From: Brevibacterium ihuae
Lineage (GTDB): Bacteria > Actinomycetota > Actinomycetes > Actinomycetales > Brevibacteriaceae
Direction: 5' to 3'
Length of the DNA stretch: 64,000 nt
Assembly (NCBI RefSeq): GCF_900184225.1
Contig: NZ_FXWZ01000003.1
Location: forward strand, 496,001-560,000
In this document: in pieces, positions 24,537-35,183 of the stretch
How the letters are laid out: each line of letters begins with the position of its first letter
Position numbering within the stretch: the first letter of the stretch is position 1
The notes under the pieces: model-generated
What the model was told of the DNA's origin: nothing
Database searches by the model: none
What the model saw: only the letters and a program-made list of their open reading frames with translations
Translations under genes and position numbers: made by a program

Positions 24537-27053
24537 TCAGCCACGCTGGATGCCCTCGATGTTGCGGAGGATCCCCTCGCGGCCGTCGCTGTTGCGGACG
24601 GTGAACTCCGTGCCGCGGTCGGCCAGCGCGAGGAACCACTCGCCGGGGGTGACGGTGAACGCCGAGGCGCCCGTCGCCGGATCGACGGCGTCGCGCGGCT
24701 CGGGGACCGCGAACCAGAACGCCTGGTGGGCGGCCGGCTGGGCCGCGCCCTGGGCCCCGCCGTGCGCGTCGGAACCGGACGCCTGCGGGTCAGCGGTCGC
24801 AGCGTTCGCAGCGGATCCGCCGGTCGCGTCCGCGTCCTCGATGCGGGTGAAGCCCTTCTCCGAGTAGTCGAAGGCCTTGAACCACTGCGTCGGCTCCTCG
24901 GCGGCATCGCGCTGCGCCTGTCCCGAGGCGCCGGGCTTCTCCCAGCCCTCGCGGCCGGCGTCGACGTCCGATCCGGCTGAGGCGGACCCGGCGACCGGTC
25001 CGGCGGACCGGTCGTCCGCGCCGGAACCGGGGAGGTCGGCGGCCGACATCATCATCGTCTCCTCGCCGGCGTCGCGGTCGTCGGACACCACCGGTGCCTC
25101 GGCGGTCGCGCCGAGGCCATCCCAGTCGGCACCGGTCCCCGCGGTCGTCGATTCGGAGGAGCTGGCGGCAGCGCCCTCGGCGTTGGTGCCCTCGGCCGTG
25201 CCCGAGGTCGTCGCGTCCGCGTCGGCGGCGTCGGAGCCGTCCTGCTCGGTGGTGGATTCCGCAGTCGTGGATTCCGCGGAGCCGGCAGCAGCGCCTTCAG
25301 CGATGGTGCCCTCAGCCGTGCCCGAGGTCGCGGCATCCGCATCCGCATGAGCAGAGCCGACCTGCCCGGTCTCGTTGCGTGCGTCATCGCCGTTGGTCCG
25401 CTCGCCGTCGGCCTCCGCAGTCGAGTCGGTGGCCGAAGCGCCGAACGCGGGCGCCTGCTGGGCGGCATCGTCCTCGACGGCGGCGTCGCGGGTGAATCCG
25501 CCGGACATGAAGGCCTGGGTCGGCTCGTTCTGGGCGTGGGCCGGCGCCTCGGCGCTGCGGCGACCGAGGTAGGCCTGGTCGTCGCCCGACACCTGCTGGC
25601 GCGAGGCGTCAGCGTCGCGCTCATCCGATCCGCCCGCTGCGGCGGCACCGAGGGCCGCACCGGCCATCCCTGCCCCCGCGGCTGCGCCGAACCCGGCCGC
25701 GGTCGAGCCGTGCGCGCCGGCGGCATCGGCGGGACGGTCGTCGCCGGTCTGCGCGCCGTAGCCCTGCGGGGCGGAGCCGTACTGCTGCTGGGCGCCGTAC
25801 TCCGGCCCCGTCTGCTCGGAGCCGTAGCCCTGGGGCGCGGAACCGTACGCGGGCTGCCCGGAGCCGTAGCCCTGAGGCGCCGAACCGTACGCCGGCTGCC
25901 CGGAGCCGTAGCCCTGCGGCGCCGAGCCGTGGCCCTGGGCCGCCGCAGCGTCCTGACCGACGCTCTGACCGGGCTGACCCGCGGCACCATACCCCTGCGG
26001 GGCAGAGCCGTACCCCTGCGGGGCGGAGCCGAATCCCTGGCCGTCGTTGCCGTACCCCTGCGGGGCGGAGCCGTACTGCCCGGCACCCTGGCCGTGCGCC
26101 GCTGCCGCACCCGCCGACGCGCTACGGGTGACGGGGCGGGCCTTGGGGTGCGCGGGCACCTCGGCGCGGGAGGTGAACTCGGAGCCGAGGAACGGGATCA
26201 TCGTGAACACCCCGGCGAAGACAGCGATGAGCGAGCCGAAGAAGGCGAAGAATCCGCCGACGTGGAAGTGCTGCACCGTGGTGATGAGAATGAGGAAGTT
26301 CGTGGCGAAGGCCACCGCAGTGAGCACGGAGATGAGCTGGTCCGGGCTGAGCGATCCGATCCGCTGCGGGAATCCGCGGACGACCTTGTTGAGCAGGGTG
26401 AGGACGCCGGCCGCGAGGATCGTGAGCATTCCGAGGACGAGCCACAGTAGGGAGAAGGCGCTCCAGCCCCACACCCAGGATCGGCTGCCGGAGTCGATCC
26501 CGAAGGAGGAGCCGAAGTCGAAGCCGAGCACCGGGGTCACCATCGCGATGAAGGCGAAGAGCGCGGAGACGAGGAGGAGGATGTCGCGCAAGGTGAGCGG
26601 ACCGATGATCCCGGCACCGGGCTTCTTCTCCTTGGCGGGCGCCTGTCCGTACCCGGGCTGGCCGTAACCGGACTGTCCGTACCCGGCCGCGGCGGCGGGC
26701 TGCGACGCCGAGTACGGGTCGGACTGGACGGCGGGCTGGGAGCCGTAGGCGCCGGGCTGGGAACCATAGGGCTGTCCCGGTCCGGAGCCGTACTGACCGG
26801 CCGGCTGAGAGCCGTACACCTGCCCCGGCTGCGAGCCATACTGGCCGGCCGGCTGGGAGCCGTATGCCTGGCCCGGCTGCGCACCGGGGTCCTGCTGGCC
26901 GGCGGACTGCGAACCGTAGGGTCCGGGCTGGGAGCCGTAGGGTCCGGGCTGGGAGCCGTAGGGTCCGGGCTGGGGAACGCCGGAACCGCCGAACTGACCG
27001 GGCTGCTGGCCCCACTGCGGCTCGGAGCCGGAGGGCGGGTAGGGGGTGCTCAT
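24537..27053 (-). CDS. Large YG-rich, disordered four-helix membrane protein
   Basis: An 838-residue protein starting at ATG 27053 behind GAAGGAG. Residues ~1-115 are repeats of YGSQPG/AGQYGSQ type. Four hydrophobic helices follow (~125-265; first ILLLVSALFAFIAMVTPVLG). Then comes a second low-complexity region with seven SAPQGYG units, and a long Ala/Ser/Thr/Asp-rich stretch with a duplicated TSGTAEGT block. The last ~60 residues form a compact, conserved-looking end (FWFAVPEPRDAV, then GREGILRNIEGIQRG). The prion-like composition is unusual for a bacterial membrane protein. I do not recognise a function. Confidence 0.8.
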   Translation of the reverse strand: MSTPYPPSGSEPQWGQQPGQFGGSGVPQPGPYGSQPGPYGSQPGPYGSQSAGQQDPGAQPGQAYGSQPAGQYGSQPGQVYGSQPAGQYGSGPGQPYGSQPGAYGSQPAVQSDPYSASQPAAAAGYGQSGYGQPGYGQAPAKEKKPGAGIIGPLTLRDILLLVSALFAFIAMVTPVLGFDFGSSFGIDSGSRSWVWGWSAFSLLWLVLGMLTILAAGVLTLLNKVVRGFPQRIGSLSPDQLISVLTAVAFATNFLILITTVQHFHVGGFFAFFGSLIAVFAGVFTMIPFLGSEFTSRAEVPAHPKARPVTRSASAGAAAAHGQGAGQYGSAPQGYGNDGQGFGSAPQGYGSAPQGYGAAGQPGQSVGQDAAAAQGHGSAPQGYGSGQPAYGSAPQGYGSGQPAYGSAPQGYGSEQTGPEYGAQQQYGSAPQGYGAQTGDDRPADAAGAHGSTAAGFGAAAGAGMAGAALGAAAAGGSDERDADASRQQVSGDDQAYLGRRSAEAPAHAQNEPTQAFMSGGFTRDAAVEDDAAQQAPAFGASATDSTAEADGERTNGDDARNETGQVGSAHADADAATSGTAEGTIAEGAAAGSAESTTAESTTEQDGSDAADADATTSGTAEGTNAEGAAASSSESTTAGTGADWDGLGATAEAPVVSDDRDAGEETMMMSAADLPGSGADDRSAGPVAGSASAGSDVDAGREGWEKPGASGQAQRDAAEEPTQWFKAFDYSEKGFTRIEDADATGGSAANAATADPQASGSDAHGGAQGAAQPAAHQAFWFAVPEPRDAVDPATGASAFTVTPGEWFLALADRGTEFTVRNSDGREGILRNIEGIQRG

Positions 27054-27472
27054 CGTTCCAAACTCCTTCGGAGGCTCCCGGCGGCCGTGTTCGGCACCGG
27101 ACTGTTCACGCTCACATCCTGACAAACTCACCCGAGTCTTGCACACCGATCCCAAGCTCCTCCTGCCCGCGCGCCTCCCCGGACCAGGTCCCTGCGGAGC
27201 GGACTCGATCGACCCTGGTGGGCCCGGTCGGCCGAGAAGAGCCCGGTCACCGGGTCGAGCGCGGCCCACCGAGGCCGACCCAGCCCGGCGGAGTGCGGGC
27301 GCACGCCGCCGGCCCGCGGGGACTAACCCGACCCATCGGACCCGGCCCGGCAGCGGGCCGGTGGGCTTAACCCGGAGCCGGTGATCGTTGTACAGTGCGA
27401 ACGTGCCCGGCAAAGCCGCCGGGCGTGAGCGCGGCTCCGCACGCAGCCTCACTCTCACCGCCGGAGGGAAAC
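27054..27472. other. Divergent intergenic region before acs
   Basis: This 419-base region between the divergent YG-rich gene and acs holds both promoters. An 8-bp hairpin (CCGGCCCG/CGGGCCGG) lies at 27342-27361, then TACAGT at 27391. I did not find a convincing TGTGA-N6-TCACA GlxR site. Confidence 0.5.
27391..27396 (+). promoter_or_regulatory. -10 box for acs
   Basis: TACAGT, 77 bases before the acs ATG, gives a leader of about 70 bases that contains GGAGGG as the ribosome site. Confidence 0.4.
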
Positions 27473-29437
<1,965 letters not shown>

Positions 29438-29443
<6 letters not shown>

Positions 29444-29519
29444 CCCGCGCTCGCCCGGCTGTCCGGGCGGCTGCACGGCTGTCCGGCGCCCGCCCGGCCC
29501 TCCGAGTGGTCGCACGGCC
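29438..29519 (+). repeat. Degenerate ~39-bp repeat (two half-units of 19-20) at the acs stop codon
   Basis: GGCTGACC at 29438, GGCTGTCC at 29457 and 29477, GGCCCTCC at 29496 and a partial unit at 29516 are spaced 19, 20, 19 and 20. The first unit includes the acs TGA. Confidence 0.65.
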
Positions 29520-29578
29520 GGGCGAGCGACTAGTCTAGGATCATTGCGTACGTTCGCACCGAATTCTAAGGAGCCTCC

Positions 29579-29986
29579 ATGCCCGAGCGGTCGATTTCCC
29601 AGCTCATCAAGGACATCAAGGCGGATTCCCAGGCTCTCGCCCAGGAGGAGTCCGCGCTCGCGAAGTCGGAGATCCAGACCGGCGCCAAGAACCTCGGCAT
29701 CGGTGCCGGGCTCGCCGGGGCCGGGGTATTCCTCCTCTTCCTCGCCTCGATCATGGCGGTCTTCGCCGGTGCGGCGGCCTTCCACGAGGGCCTCGGATGG
29801 CCGTGGTGGGGCAGCTTCCTCATCGTGTTCGGCATCCTCGCGCTCATCGCGCTCATCCTCGTCGCGATCGCGATCCCGCTGTTCAAGAAGGGCAACCCGA
29901 CGCCCACCTCGGCGATCAACGGCGGCAAGTCCGCGGTCGAGGCGATCAAGCGCTCGCTCACCAACCCGAGCGGCCCCCGCTACTGA
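29579..29986 (+). CDS. Phage-holin-like (Holin-X/DUF1469) membrane protein
   Basis: A 135-residue protein behind AAGGAGCCTCC. An amphipathic N-terminal helix (SISQLIKDIKADSQALAQEE) leads to two transmembrane helices (residues ~45-70 and ~78-100) and a basic tail. Despite the family name, these actinobacterial proteins are chromosomal and not tied to phage; their role is unknown. It stands alone after acs and converges on the CoA pyrophosphatase gene. Confidence 0.8.
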   Translation: MPERSISQLIKDIKADSQALAQEESALAKSEIQTGAKNLGIGAGLAGAGVFLLFLASIMAVFAGAAAFHEGLGWPWWGSFLIVFGILALIALILVAIAIPLFKKGNPTPTSAINGGKSAVEAIKRSLTNPSGPRY

Positions 29987-30025
29987 CCTCCGGCGGCCCC
30001 GCCCTGCGGGTCCGTCACCGATGCA

Positions 30026-30060
30026 GAATCCTGTCGTCCCACCTCGGGACGGCAGGATTC
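30026..30060. terminator. Bidirectional hairpin terminator between convergent genes
   Basis: Fifteen-base arms (30026-30040 and 30046-30060) pair with a single G-T wobble around a 5-base loop, between the holin-like gene and the NUDIX gene. Confidence 0.7.
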
Positions 30061-30067
30061 CGTCGTC

Positions 30068-30772
30068 TCAGAAGTCGATGTGGATGTACGCGTCGCGGTC
30101 CCAGGGACGCGCCCAGCCGAGCTCGTCGAGGGCGTACTCGAGCAGCCCGGCGGTGAATCCCCACACCCGTAGCACGCCGACGTCGAACGCCGGAGTCGAA
30201 TAGGCCCGGTCCGGGGGCGCGAAGGTGCCGCGGTTGGCCGGTGCGACGAGATCGGCCACCGGCACCCGGTACACGCGGGAGGACTCCCCGTGATCGACGA
30301 CGCGGACGTCCGAGGGGTTCTCCCACCACGCGATGACCGGGGTGACGTCGAAGCGGCTGACCGGGATGAAGAGCGGGTCCATCGTGCCGACGACGTCGAT
30401 CCCGGCGGGGTCGAGCCCGGTCTCCTCCTCCGCCTCGCGGAGGGCCGCCGCGACCGCGTCCGCGTCCTCGGGATCCTGTCCGCCGCCGGGGAAGGCGACC
30501 TGGCCCGGATGGTGGCGCAGGGTCGAGGCGCGCTGGAGCAGGAGCACGTCGACGTCGTCGATACCGAGCTCGGCCAGCCGCGCCGACTCCTCGCGACCGG
30601 CCGCCGTGCGCGCGGTCAGTCCGCGCCCGAACAGCATGAGGACCGACGCCTCGCGGACGATCTCGTGGGGCTGGGCGTGGCGGCGGCGCAGCCACTGCTC
30701 GCTCCCCATCGACCCCGGGAGCACCTCGAGCGCGGTGCGGGCGGGATCCGGCGTGCGCTCGACCGCGGTCAT
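30068..30772 (-). CDS. CoA pyrophosphatase-type NUDIX hydrolase (NudL-like)
   Basis: A 234-residue enzyme with the CoA-specific upstream motif LLQRASTLRHHPGQVAFPGG and a full Nudix box, GGGQDPEDADAVAAALREA followed by EEETGL. Members cleave CoA to phosphopantetheine and 3',5'-ADP. All catalytic glutamates are present, unlike the NUDIX-like gene at 33.5 kb. Its ATG overlaps the nth stop by 4 bases. Confidence 0.87.
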   Translation of the reverse strand: MTAVERTPDPARTALEVLPGSMGSEQWLRRRHAQPHEIVREASVLMLFGRGLTARTAAGREESARLAELGIDDVDVLLLQRASTLRHHPGQVAFPGGGQDPEDADAVAAALREAEEETGLDPAGIDVVGTMDPLFIPVSRFDVTPVIAWWENPSDVRVVDHGESSRVYRVPVADLVAPANRGTFAPPDRAYSTPAFDVGVLRVWGFTAGLLEYALDELGWARPWDRDAYIHIDF

Positions 30773-31551
30773 GACTCTCCTCCGCGGGTGCTCGCCGAGC
30801 GCCGCGCCGCGGCGGCCTGGACGGCGGTCTCGGTGCGCACGATCGTCTGCGCCCGCTCCGGATCCGGTTCGCCGGTGCCGAAGCTCGGGCACTGGCGGGC
30901 GAGCGGGCAGGCCCCGCACGCCGGGGTGCGCGCATGGCAGATGCGCCGGCCGTGGAAGATCAGGCGGTGCGAGAGCATCGTGAGGTCCCGCGCCGGATAC
31001 AGGGCCGCGACCTCGCGCTCGACCGCGACGGGGTCGGTCTGCGCGGTGAGGCCCAGGCGACGGGACAGCCGGCCCACGTGGGTGTCGACAGTGAGACCGG
31101 GCACCCCGAAGGCGTTGCCGAGGACGACGAGCGCGGTCTTGCGGCCCGTGCCCGGCAGGGCGACGAGGGCGCCGAGGTCGGCCGGCACCTCGCCGTCGTG
31201 GTCCTCGACGAGATCGCGGGCCAGGGCGACGATGTTGCGCGCTTTCGCCCGGAAGAACCCGGTGGGGCGGATGATCTCCTCGACGGCGGGGAGATCGGCG
31301 GCGGCGAGCGCGCGAGCGTCCGGATACGCGGCGAACAGGGCGGGGGTGACCTCGTTGACCCGCACGTCGGTGGTCTGCGCGGAGAGCACCGTGGCGACGA
31401 GGAGCTGGAACGGGGTCGCGAAGTCGAGTTCGCACCCGGCGTCGGGGTGCGCCTCGGCGAGGATCCGCCCGATCTTCCGTGCGCGGCGGGTCCGACCCAG
31501 GGGCGTCTCCCGGGAGAACCTCCGCGCGCTCTTCTCCGCAACCGTCAGCAC
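30769..31551 (-). CDS. nth: Endonuclease III (DNA glycosylase/AP lyase)
   Basis: A 260-residue base-excision enzyme that removes oxidised pyrimidines. It has the catalytic-lysine region LSAQTTDVRVNEV, the helix-hairpin-helix LPGTGRKTA followed by TVDTHVGRLSRRLGL with the catalytic Asp, and a 4Fe-4S cluster motif C-6x-C-2x-C-5x-C (CHARTPACGACPLARQC). The C-terminal ~40 residues extend beyond the usual end. GTG 31551 is preceded by both TAAGCT at 7 bases and GGGGAG, so it could be leaderless or lightly leadered. It is divergent from the Crp-type regulator, as in mycobacteria. Confidence 0.93.
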   Translation of the reverse strand: MLTVAEKSARRFSRETPLGRTRRARKIGRILAEAHPDAGCELDFATPFQLLVATVLSAQTTDVRVNEVTPALFAAYPDARALAAADLPAVEEIIRPTGFFRAKARNIVALARDLVEDHDGEVPADLGALVALPGTGRKTALVVLGNAFGVPGLTVDTHVGRLSRRLGLTAQTDPVAVEREVAALYPARDLTMLSHRLIFHGRRICHARTPACGACPLARQCPSFGTGEPDPERAQTIVRTETAVQAAAARRSASTRGGES

Positions 31552-31742
31552 GCTCCCCAGCTTAGGTCACCGCGCGCGGGGCGTCGCGGCGGATCCGGTA
31601 GGAGCGCCCCGGGGAGTTCCGGCGCGCGGGTGCCCCGGCTGAGCAGCGCGGGGCGTCGCGGCGAACCGGTCGGCCCGATTCCCTTCCGATTCCGGTCCCA
31701 CCCTGTAGATTTGAGGACGAAGGCACCGACAGGAGGAGACCA

Positions 31743-32420
31743 GTGGACATCGAAGTAGTGCGGAATGCGAGCCTGTTCAACGGGCTCGATGACGAATCGA
31801 CCAGCGCGCTGGTGAAGATCATGAAGCCGCGCAGCCTGCGCCGCGGCACCGCGCTGTTCCACGAGGGCGACGCCGGCGACGAGCTCTACATCGTGTCGAC
31901 CGGCAAGCTCAAGATCGGCCGCGAATCGCCCGACGGCCGGGAGAACCTGCTCAGCGTCGTCGGTCCCGGGGAGATCATCGGCGAGCTCACGCTGTTCGAT
32001 CCGGGCAAGCGCTCGACCACCGCCACCGCGGTGTCCCAGACCGAGCTGCTCAGCCTCAAGCACGACGACCTCATGGCCTGGCTCGAGGAGCGACCGCAGG
32101 CCGCGATGAACCTGCTCCGCGCGCTCGCCCAGCGCCTCCGCCGGACGAACGACATCGTCGGTGACCTCGTGTTCTCCGACGTCCCCGGGCGCGTCGCGAA
32201 GTCCCTGCTCGACCTCTCGGAGCGGTTCGGCAAGCAGGCGCCCGACGGCACCCTCGTCGCCCACGACCTCACCCAGGAGGAGCTCGCCCAGCTCGTCGGC
32301 GCCTCGCGCGAGACGGTGAACAAGGCGCTCGCCGACTTCGCCGCCCGCGGCTGGCTGCGCCTCGAGGCGCGCGCGGTCGTCATCCTCGACGCCGACCGGC
32401 TGCGCAACCGCGCCCACTGA
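31743..32420 (+). CDS. Crp/Fnr-family cAMP-type regulator (GlxR-like)
   Basis: A 225-residue regulator. The cyclic-nucleotide domain (~1-120) has FHEGDAGDELYIVSTGKLKI and the phosphate-binding cassette GEIIGELTLFDPGKRSTTATA. The C-terminal winged helix carries DLTQEELAQLVGASRETVNK. Length and sequence match GlxR/Crp of corynebacteria and mycobacteria, a global regulator of carbon metabolism. GTG 31743 has an AGGAGGAG ribosome site. The symbol is glxR or crp depending on lineage, so it is left blank. Confidence 0.9.
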   Translation: MDIEVVRNASLFNGLDDESTSALVKIMKPRSLRRGTALFHEGDAGDELYIVSTGKLKIGRESPDGRENLLSVVGPGEIIGELTLFDPGKRSTTATAVSQTELLSLKHDDLMAWLEERPQAAMNLLRALAQRLRRTNDIVGDLVFSDVPGRVAKSLLDLSERFGKQAPDGTLVAHDLTQEELAQLVGASRETVNKALADFAARGWLRLEARAVVILDADRLRNRAH

Positions 32421-32601
32421 GCCGCCGCCTCTGCGCCGGTACCTCCGCGTCGCTGCATGAGGCGATCACCTCGTCGCGCCTCGGCCTGAGGCGCTTACCC
32501 CGTTGCGCTTCGTCGCGCCTCGGCCGAACGGCCGCGGTCCCCGACCCGGCGTAACCGGTCGAGATCGCGGAGCCGGATCGCCGCGAGCGCTCCGGGGAGA
32601 T

Positions 32602-32665
32602 CCCTTGAAACAGCAATTTCCGAAGGTTCCACGCTCAGGAACCTTCGGAAATTGCTATTCAAGGG
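32602..32665. terminator. 27-bp hairpin terminator between Crp-type and metallo-beta-lactamase genes
   Basis: A perfect 19-bp inner stem (32612-32630 with 32638-32656, 7-base loop) extends through a small internal loop into an 8-bp outer stem (CCCTTGAA/TTCAAGGG). It is clearly more AT-rich than the surrounding DNA and lies between convergent genes. Confidence 0.85.
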
Positions 32666-32672
32666 CAGTTGG

Positions 32673-33428
32673 TCAGGTGGGTGGGTGGTCGAGGTACTCG
32701 AGCTGGGCCCGGACGATCTGCAGCGCCGCGCCGCGGACGTTGTCCGGCACATCGCTGTAGACGATGTCGCGCACCTCCTCCGCGGTGCTCGCACCGGATT
32801 CGAGGGCGGCGCGGACCTGGTCGATGCGCTCCTGCCGGTGCGAGGCGTAGTACGCGAGCACCGCGGCGGGATCCTCGATGGTCGGCCCGTGGGCGGGCTC
32901 GATGACCTCGACCCGGCCGTCGTCGACGAGACCGCGGAGCGCGGCGATGCTGTCGAGGTAGTCACGCAGCGAGCCCTCGGGATGGGTGACGACGGTGGTC
33001 CCGTGTCCGAGCACGGTGTCCCCGGAGTACAGGGTCGTGCCGTGGAGCAGACTGATGCTGTCCGCGGTGTGACCGGGGGTGGCGACGACCTCGACGGCGT
33101 CCTCGGGCGCGGATCCGAACGCGATCCGGTCGCCGTGCTCCACGAGCGCGGTGTGCCGCGCGAAGCGCTCGAGCACGGCGTGGACGGGCACCTCGGGCGC
33201 CCAGGAGCCGATCGATCCGAGCATCTCCGAATGATCGGCGTGCTGATGGGTGAGCACAATCGCGCGCAGCTCGCGGTCGCCGATCGCTGCGAGGAACGCC
33301 TCCCGGTGCTCGGCGAGCTCCGGACCGGGGTCGATGAGCAGCGCGCTGGTGTCGTCGGCGGAGACGAGCACATAGGTGTTCGTCCCGTCGAGGGTCATGG
33401 GTGAGGGATTGTCGGCCTGGATTCGCAT
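32673..33428 (-). CDS. Metallo-beta-lactamase-fold hydrolase
   Basis: A 251-residue enzyme with the metal motif LTHQHADHSEM (HxHxDH), later ligands in VVATPGHTADS and LYSGDTVLGHG, and EPAHGPTI. The C-terminal helical domain (residues ~190-251) resembles the LACTB2/Rv3677c type. That group includes RNA-cleaving and small-thioester hydrolases, so the substrate is open. It lies next to crp and nth as in M. tuberculosis. Confidence 0.85.
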   Translation of the reverse strand: MRIQADNPSPMTLDGTNTYVLVSADDTSALLIDPGPELAEHREAFLAAIGDRELRAIVLTHQHADHSEMLGSIGSWAPEVPVHAVLERFARHTALVEHGDRIAFGSAPEDAVEVVATPGHTADSISLLHGTTLYSGDTVLGHGTTVVTHPEGSLRDYLDSIAALRGLVDDGRVEVIEPAHGPTIEDPAAVLAYYASHRQERIDQVRAALESGASTAEEVRDIVYSDVPDNVRGAALQIVRAQLEYLDHPPT

Positions 33429-33502
33429 CGTGTTTCTCGTCGTCGAGGGCGGGCGCGGGTGCGTTCCAGTCTAGCGACCGGCGGGTGCGCCGGGCAGACG
33501 TC

Positions 33503-34474
33503 TCACGCGCCGGCCTCGTCGACGACCGGTTCCTCCTCGTCGTCCCCGACGAGCGACACCGAATCCTCGTCGGTCTCGGGTTCGGGTTCCTCCGGCGCGT
33601 GGGGGCGCAGCGCCTCGCGGTCGGAGGGCTCACCGGGCGGACGGACCGTGACCCACCACGCATCGTCGTGGCGGACGATCTCCGGGCAAACCGGACGCAG
33701 ATCGCGCACCCGGGCCATCGCGGCCCCCACTGTGGGGACCTCCGCGAGGCCCTCGCACACGAGGCGCGTCGCGACCGAGATGTGGTCCGAGGCCGACGGC
33801 CCGGTCGCCTCGAGCACCTCGGCCGGCGTCATCCAGCCGCCCCACGAGTCGTTGCGCGACCGGAACTCGAGCGCCTGCACGTGCGGGAGCGCGGCGACGA
33901 AGAAGACCGTGTCGAAGCGACGCAGCTGCCAGGGCGTGTTGATCCAGCGGAGCCAGGGGTGGAGGAGGTCCGGCCGGAAGCGCAGGCTCCGGTCGTCGAG
34001 GAACTGAGGGAGGGAGAGCCGGCCGTCGGCGAGCTCGGCGCGGTCGTCGTCCCAATCGGGGGCGTCCGCCGTGGTCACCACGCGGCCGTCGAGGTCCTCA
34101 GCGAGGAGGATCCCGGTGGTGAGGAGCGCGGCGCGGGCGGTGGCCGCGAAGTATCCGAGCGCGCGCCCGCCGGCGCTCATGCCGAGCTGGGCGGCGCACT
34201 TCTCCGGCGACCACCCGGCGAGGGGCAGGCGACGCAGGTCGCTCGCGGAGAGCTCGACGGTCGGGAAGGACCAGCGGTTGCGCTCGACGTTGCCGCGGAC
34301 GTCCGACTGCCGGGTGACGAAGAGCTGCACCCCGGCGGCCGTATCGCGCACGAGCACGACCGCGGCCGCCGGGGTGGGCGTGTCGGGATGCGGAGGACGG
34401 TCTCCGGCGGCGAACAGCGTGAGCAGTCGCTCGAGCTCCGCCGAGACCGGGAACTCCCGCTCAGACCGTGGCAT
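33503..34474 (-). CDS. NUDIX-fold protein with an inactivated Nudix box
   Basis: A 323-residue protein related to NUDT19-like hydrolases: AAAVVLVRDTAAGVQLFVTRQ, then WSFPTVELSASD, and a C-terminal WGGWMTPAEVLEA. Where active homologues read ARETFEETGILLA, this protein reads ARAALLTTGILLA. The catalytic glutamates are therefore missing. The tail is acidic. ATG 34474 overlaps the ridA gene by 14 bases, so the two are cotranscribed. It probably has a binding or structural role. Confidence 0.75.
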   Translation of the reverse strand: MPRSEREFPVSAELERLLTLFAAGDRPPHPDTPTPAAAVVLVRDTAAGVQLFVTRQSDVRGNVERNRWSFPTVELSASDLRRLPLAGWSPEKCAAQLGMSAGGRALGYFAATARAALLTTGILLAEDLDGRVVTTADAPDWDDDRAELADGRLSLPQFLDDRSLRFRPDLLHPWLRWINTPWQLRRFDTVFFVAALPHVQALEFRSRNDSWGGWMTPAEVLEATGPSASDHISVATRLVCEGLAEVPTVGAAMARVRDLRPVCPEIVRHDDAWWVTVRPPGEPSDREALRPHAPEEPEPETDEDSVSLVGDDEEEPVVDEAGA

Positions 34475-34940
34475 CCACCTGGCGGGTCCGGACGATGAGC
34501 TCGATCTCCACCGGGGTGTCCATCGGCAGGGCCGCGACGCCGACCGCGCTGCGCGCGTGGGCACCGCGCTGACCGAACACCTCGTGGAGGAACTCCGAGG
34601 CGCCGTTGATGACCTTGGGCTGGTCGGTGAAGTCCGGGGTCGAGTTGACGAAGCCGGTGACCTTGACGACCTGGTCGACGTTGTCGAGGTCGCCGATGAC
34701 CGACTTGATCGCGGCGAGCGCATTGAGCGCGGCGATCCGGGCGGCGTCGTAGCCGGTGTCGATGTCGACCTCGGCGCCGATCTTGCCCTTGACGGCCAGG
34801 CGGCCGTCGACGATCGGCAGCTGTCCGGACGTGTAGACGTAGCCGTCGGACTGCAGGGCGGGCACGTAGGCGCCGGCGGGCGCGGCGACCTCGGGGAGGG
34901 TGTGGCCGAGTTCGGTGAGCTGGGTCTCGATGCGGGTCAC
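34461..34940 (-). CDS. RidA family enamine/imine deaminase
   Basis: A 159-residue member of the YjgF/RidA family. It has GYVYTSGQLPIVDG, a central ALNALAAIKSVIGDLDNV helix, and VNSTPDF. The C-terminal GAHARSAVGVAALPMDTPVE carries the substrate-binding arginine. RidA proteins hydrolyse reactive 2-aminoacrylate-type intermediates in the cytosol. GTG 34940 has AGAAGGAGA upstream. Confidence 0.88.
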   Translation of the reverse strand: MTRIETQLTELGHTLPEVAAPAGAYVPALQSDGYVYTSGQLPIVDGRLAVKGKIGAEVDIDTGYDAARIAALNALAAIKSVIGDLDNVDQVVKVTGFVNSTPDFTDQPKVINGASEFLHEVFGQRGAHARSAVGVAALPMDTPVEIELIVRTRQVDATV

Positions 34941-34962
34941 GGGAGTCTCCTTCTCGTCGACG

Positions 34963-35118
34963 TCACTGCTTGGGGCGCTTGAGGTAGGCCACGAGGCCGT
35001 TGTTGTCCGGACCGGGGATGACCTGGACGAGCTCGTAGCCGTCCTCACCCCACTGGTCGAGGATCTGCTTGGTCGCGTGCACGATGAGCGGCACGGTGAC
35101 GTATTCCCACTTCTGCAT
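34963..35118 (-). CDS. DUF4177-like small protein
   Basis: A 51-residue protein (MQKWEYVTVPLIVH, then ILDQWGEDGYELVQVIPG) that matches the short DUF4177 beta-alpha-beta pattern. It lies between ponA and ridA on the same strand, 22 bases upstream of ridA and 65 bases downstream of ponA, as in related actinobacteria. Its function is unknown. Confidence 0.8.
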   Translation of the reverse strand: MQKWEYVTVPLIVHATKQILDQWGEDGYELVQVIPGPDNNGLVAYLKRPKQ

Positions 35119-35183
35119 CGGTCGGGTCTGCCTTTCGGTCGGGTGTGCGCGACGGTCAGCCGCGCGGTGGTCCAGCGGCCGGT

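Noticed and set aside
24537..27053. Regular DNA repeats that could suggest a CRISPR array
   Set aside because: The repeats are in frame and encode YGSQPG and SAPQGYG units; there are no constant-length spacers and no cas genes.
27054..27472. GlxR/Crp site (TGTGA-N6-TCACA) upstream of acs
   Set aside because: Only partial matches such as GTTCACGCTCACA were seen, with wrong spacing; I could not support a site.
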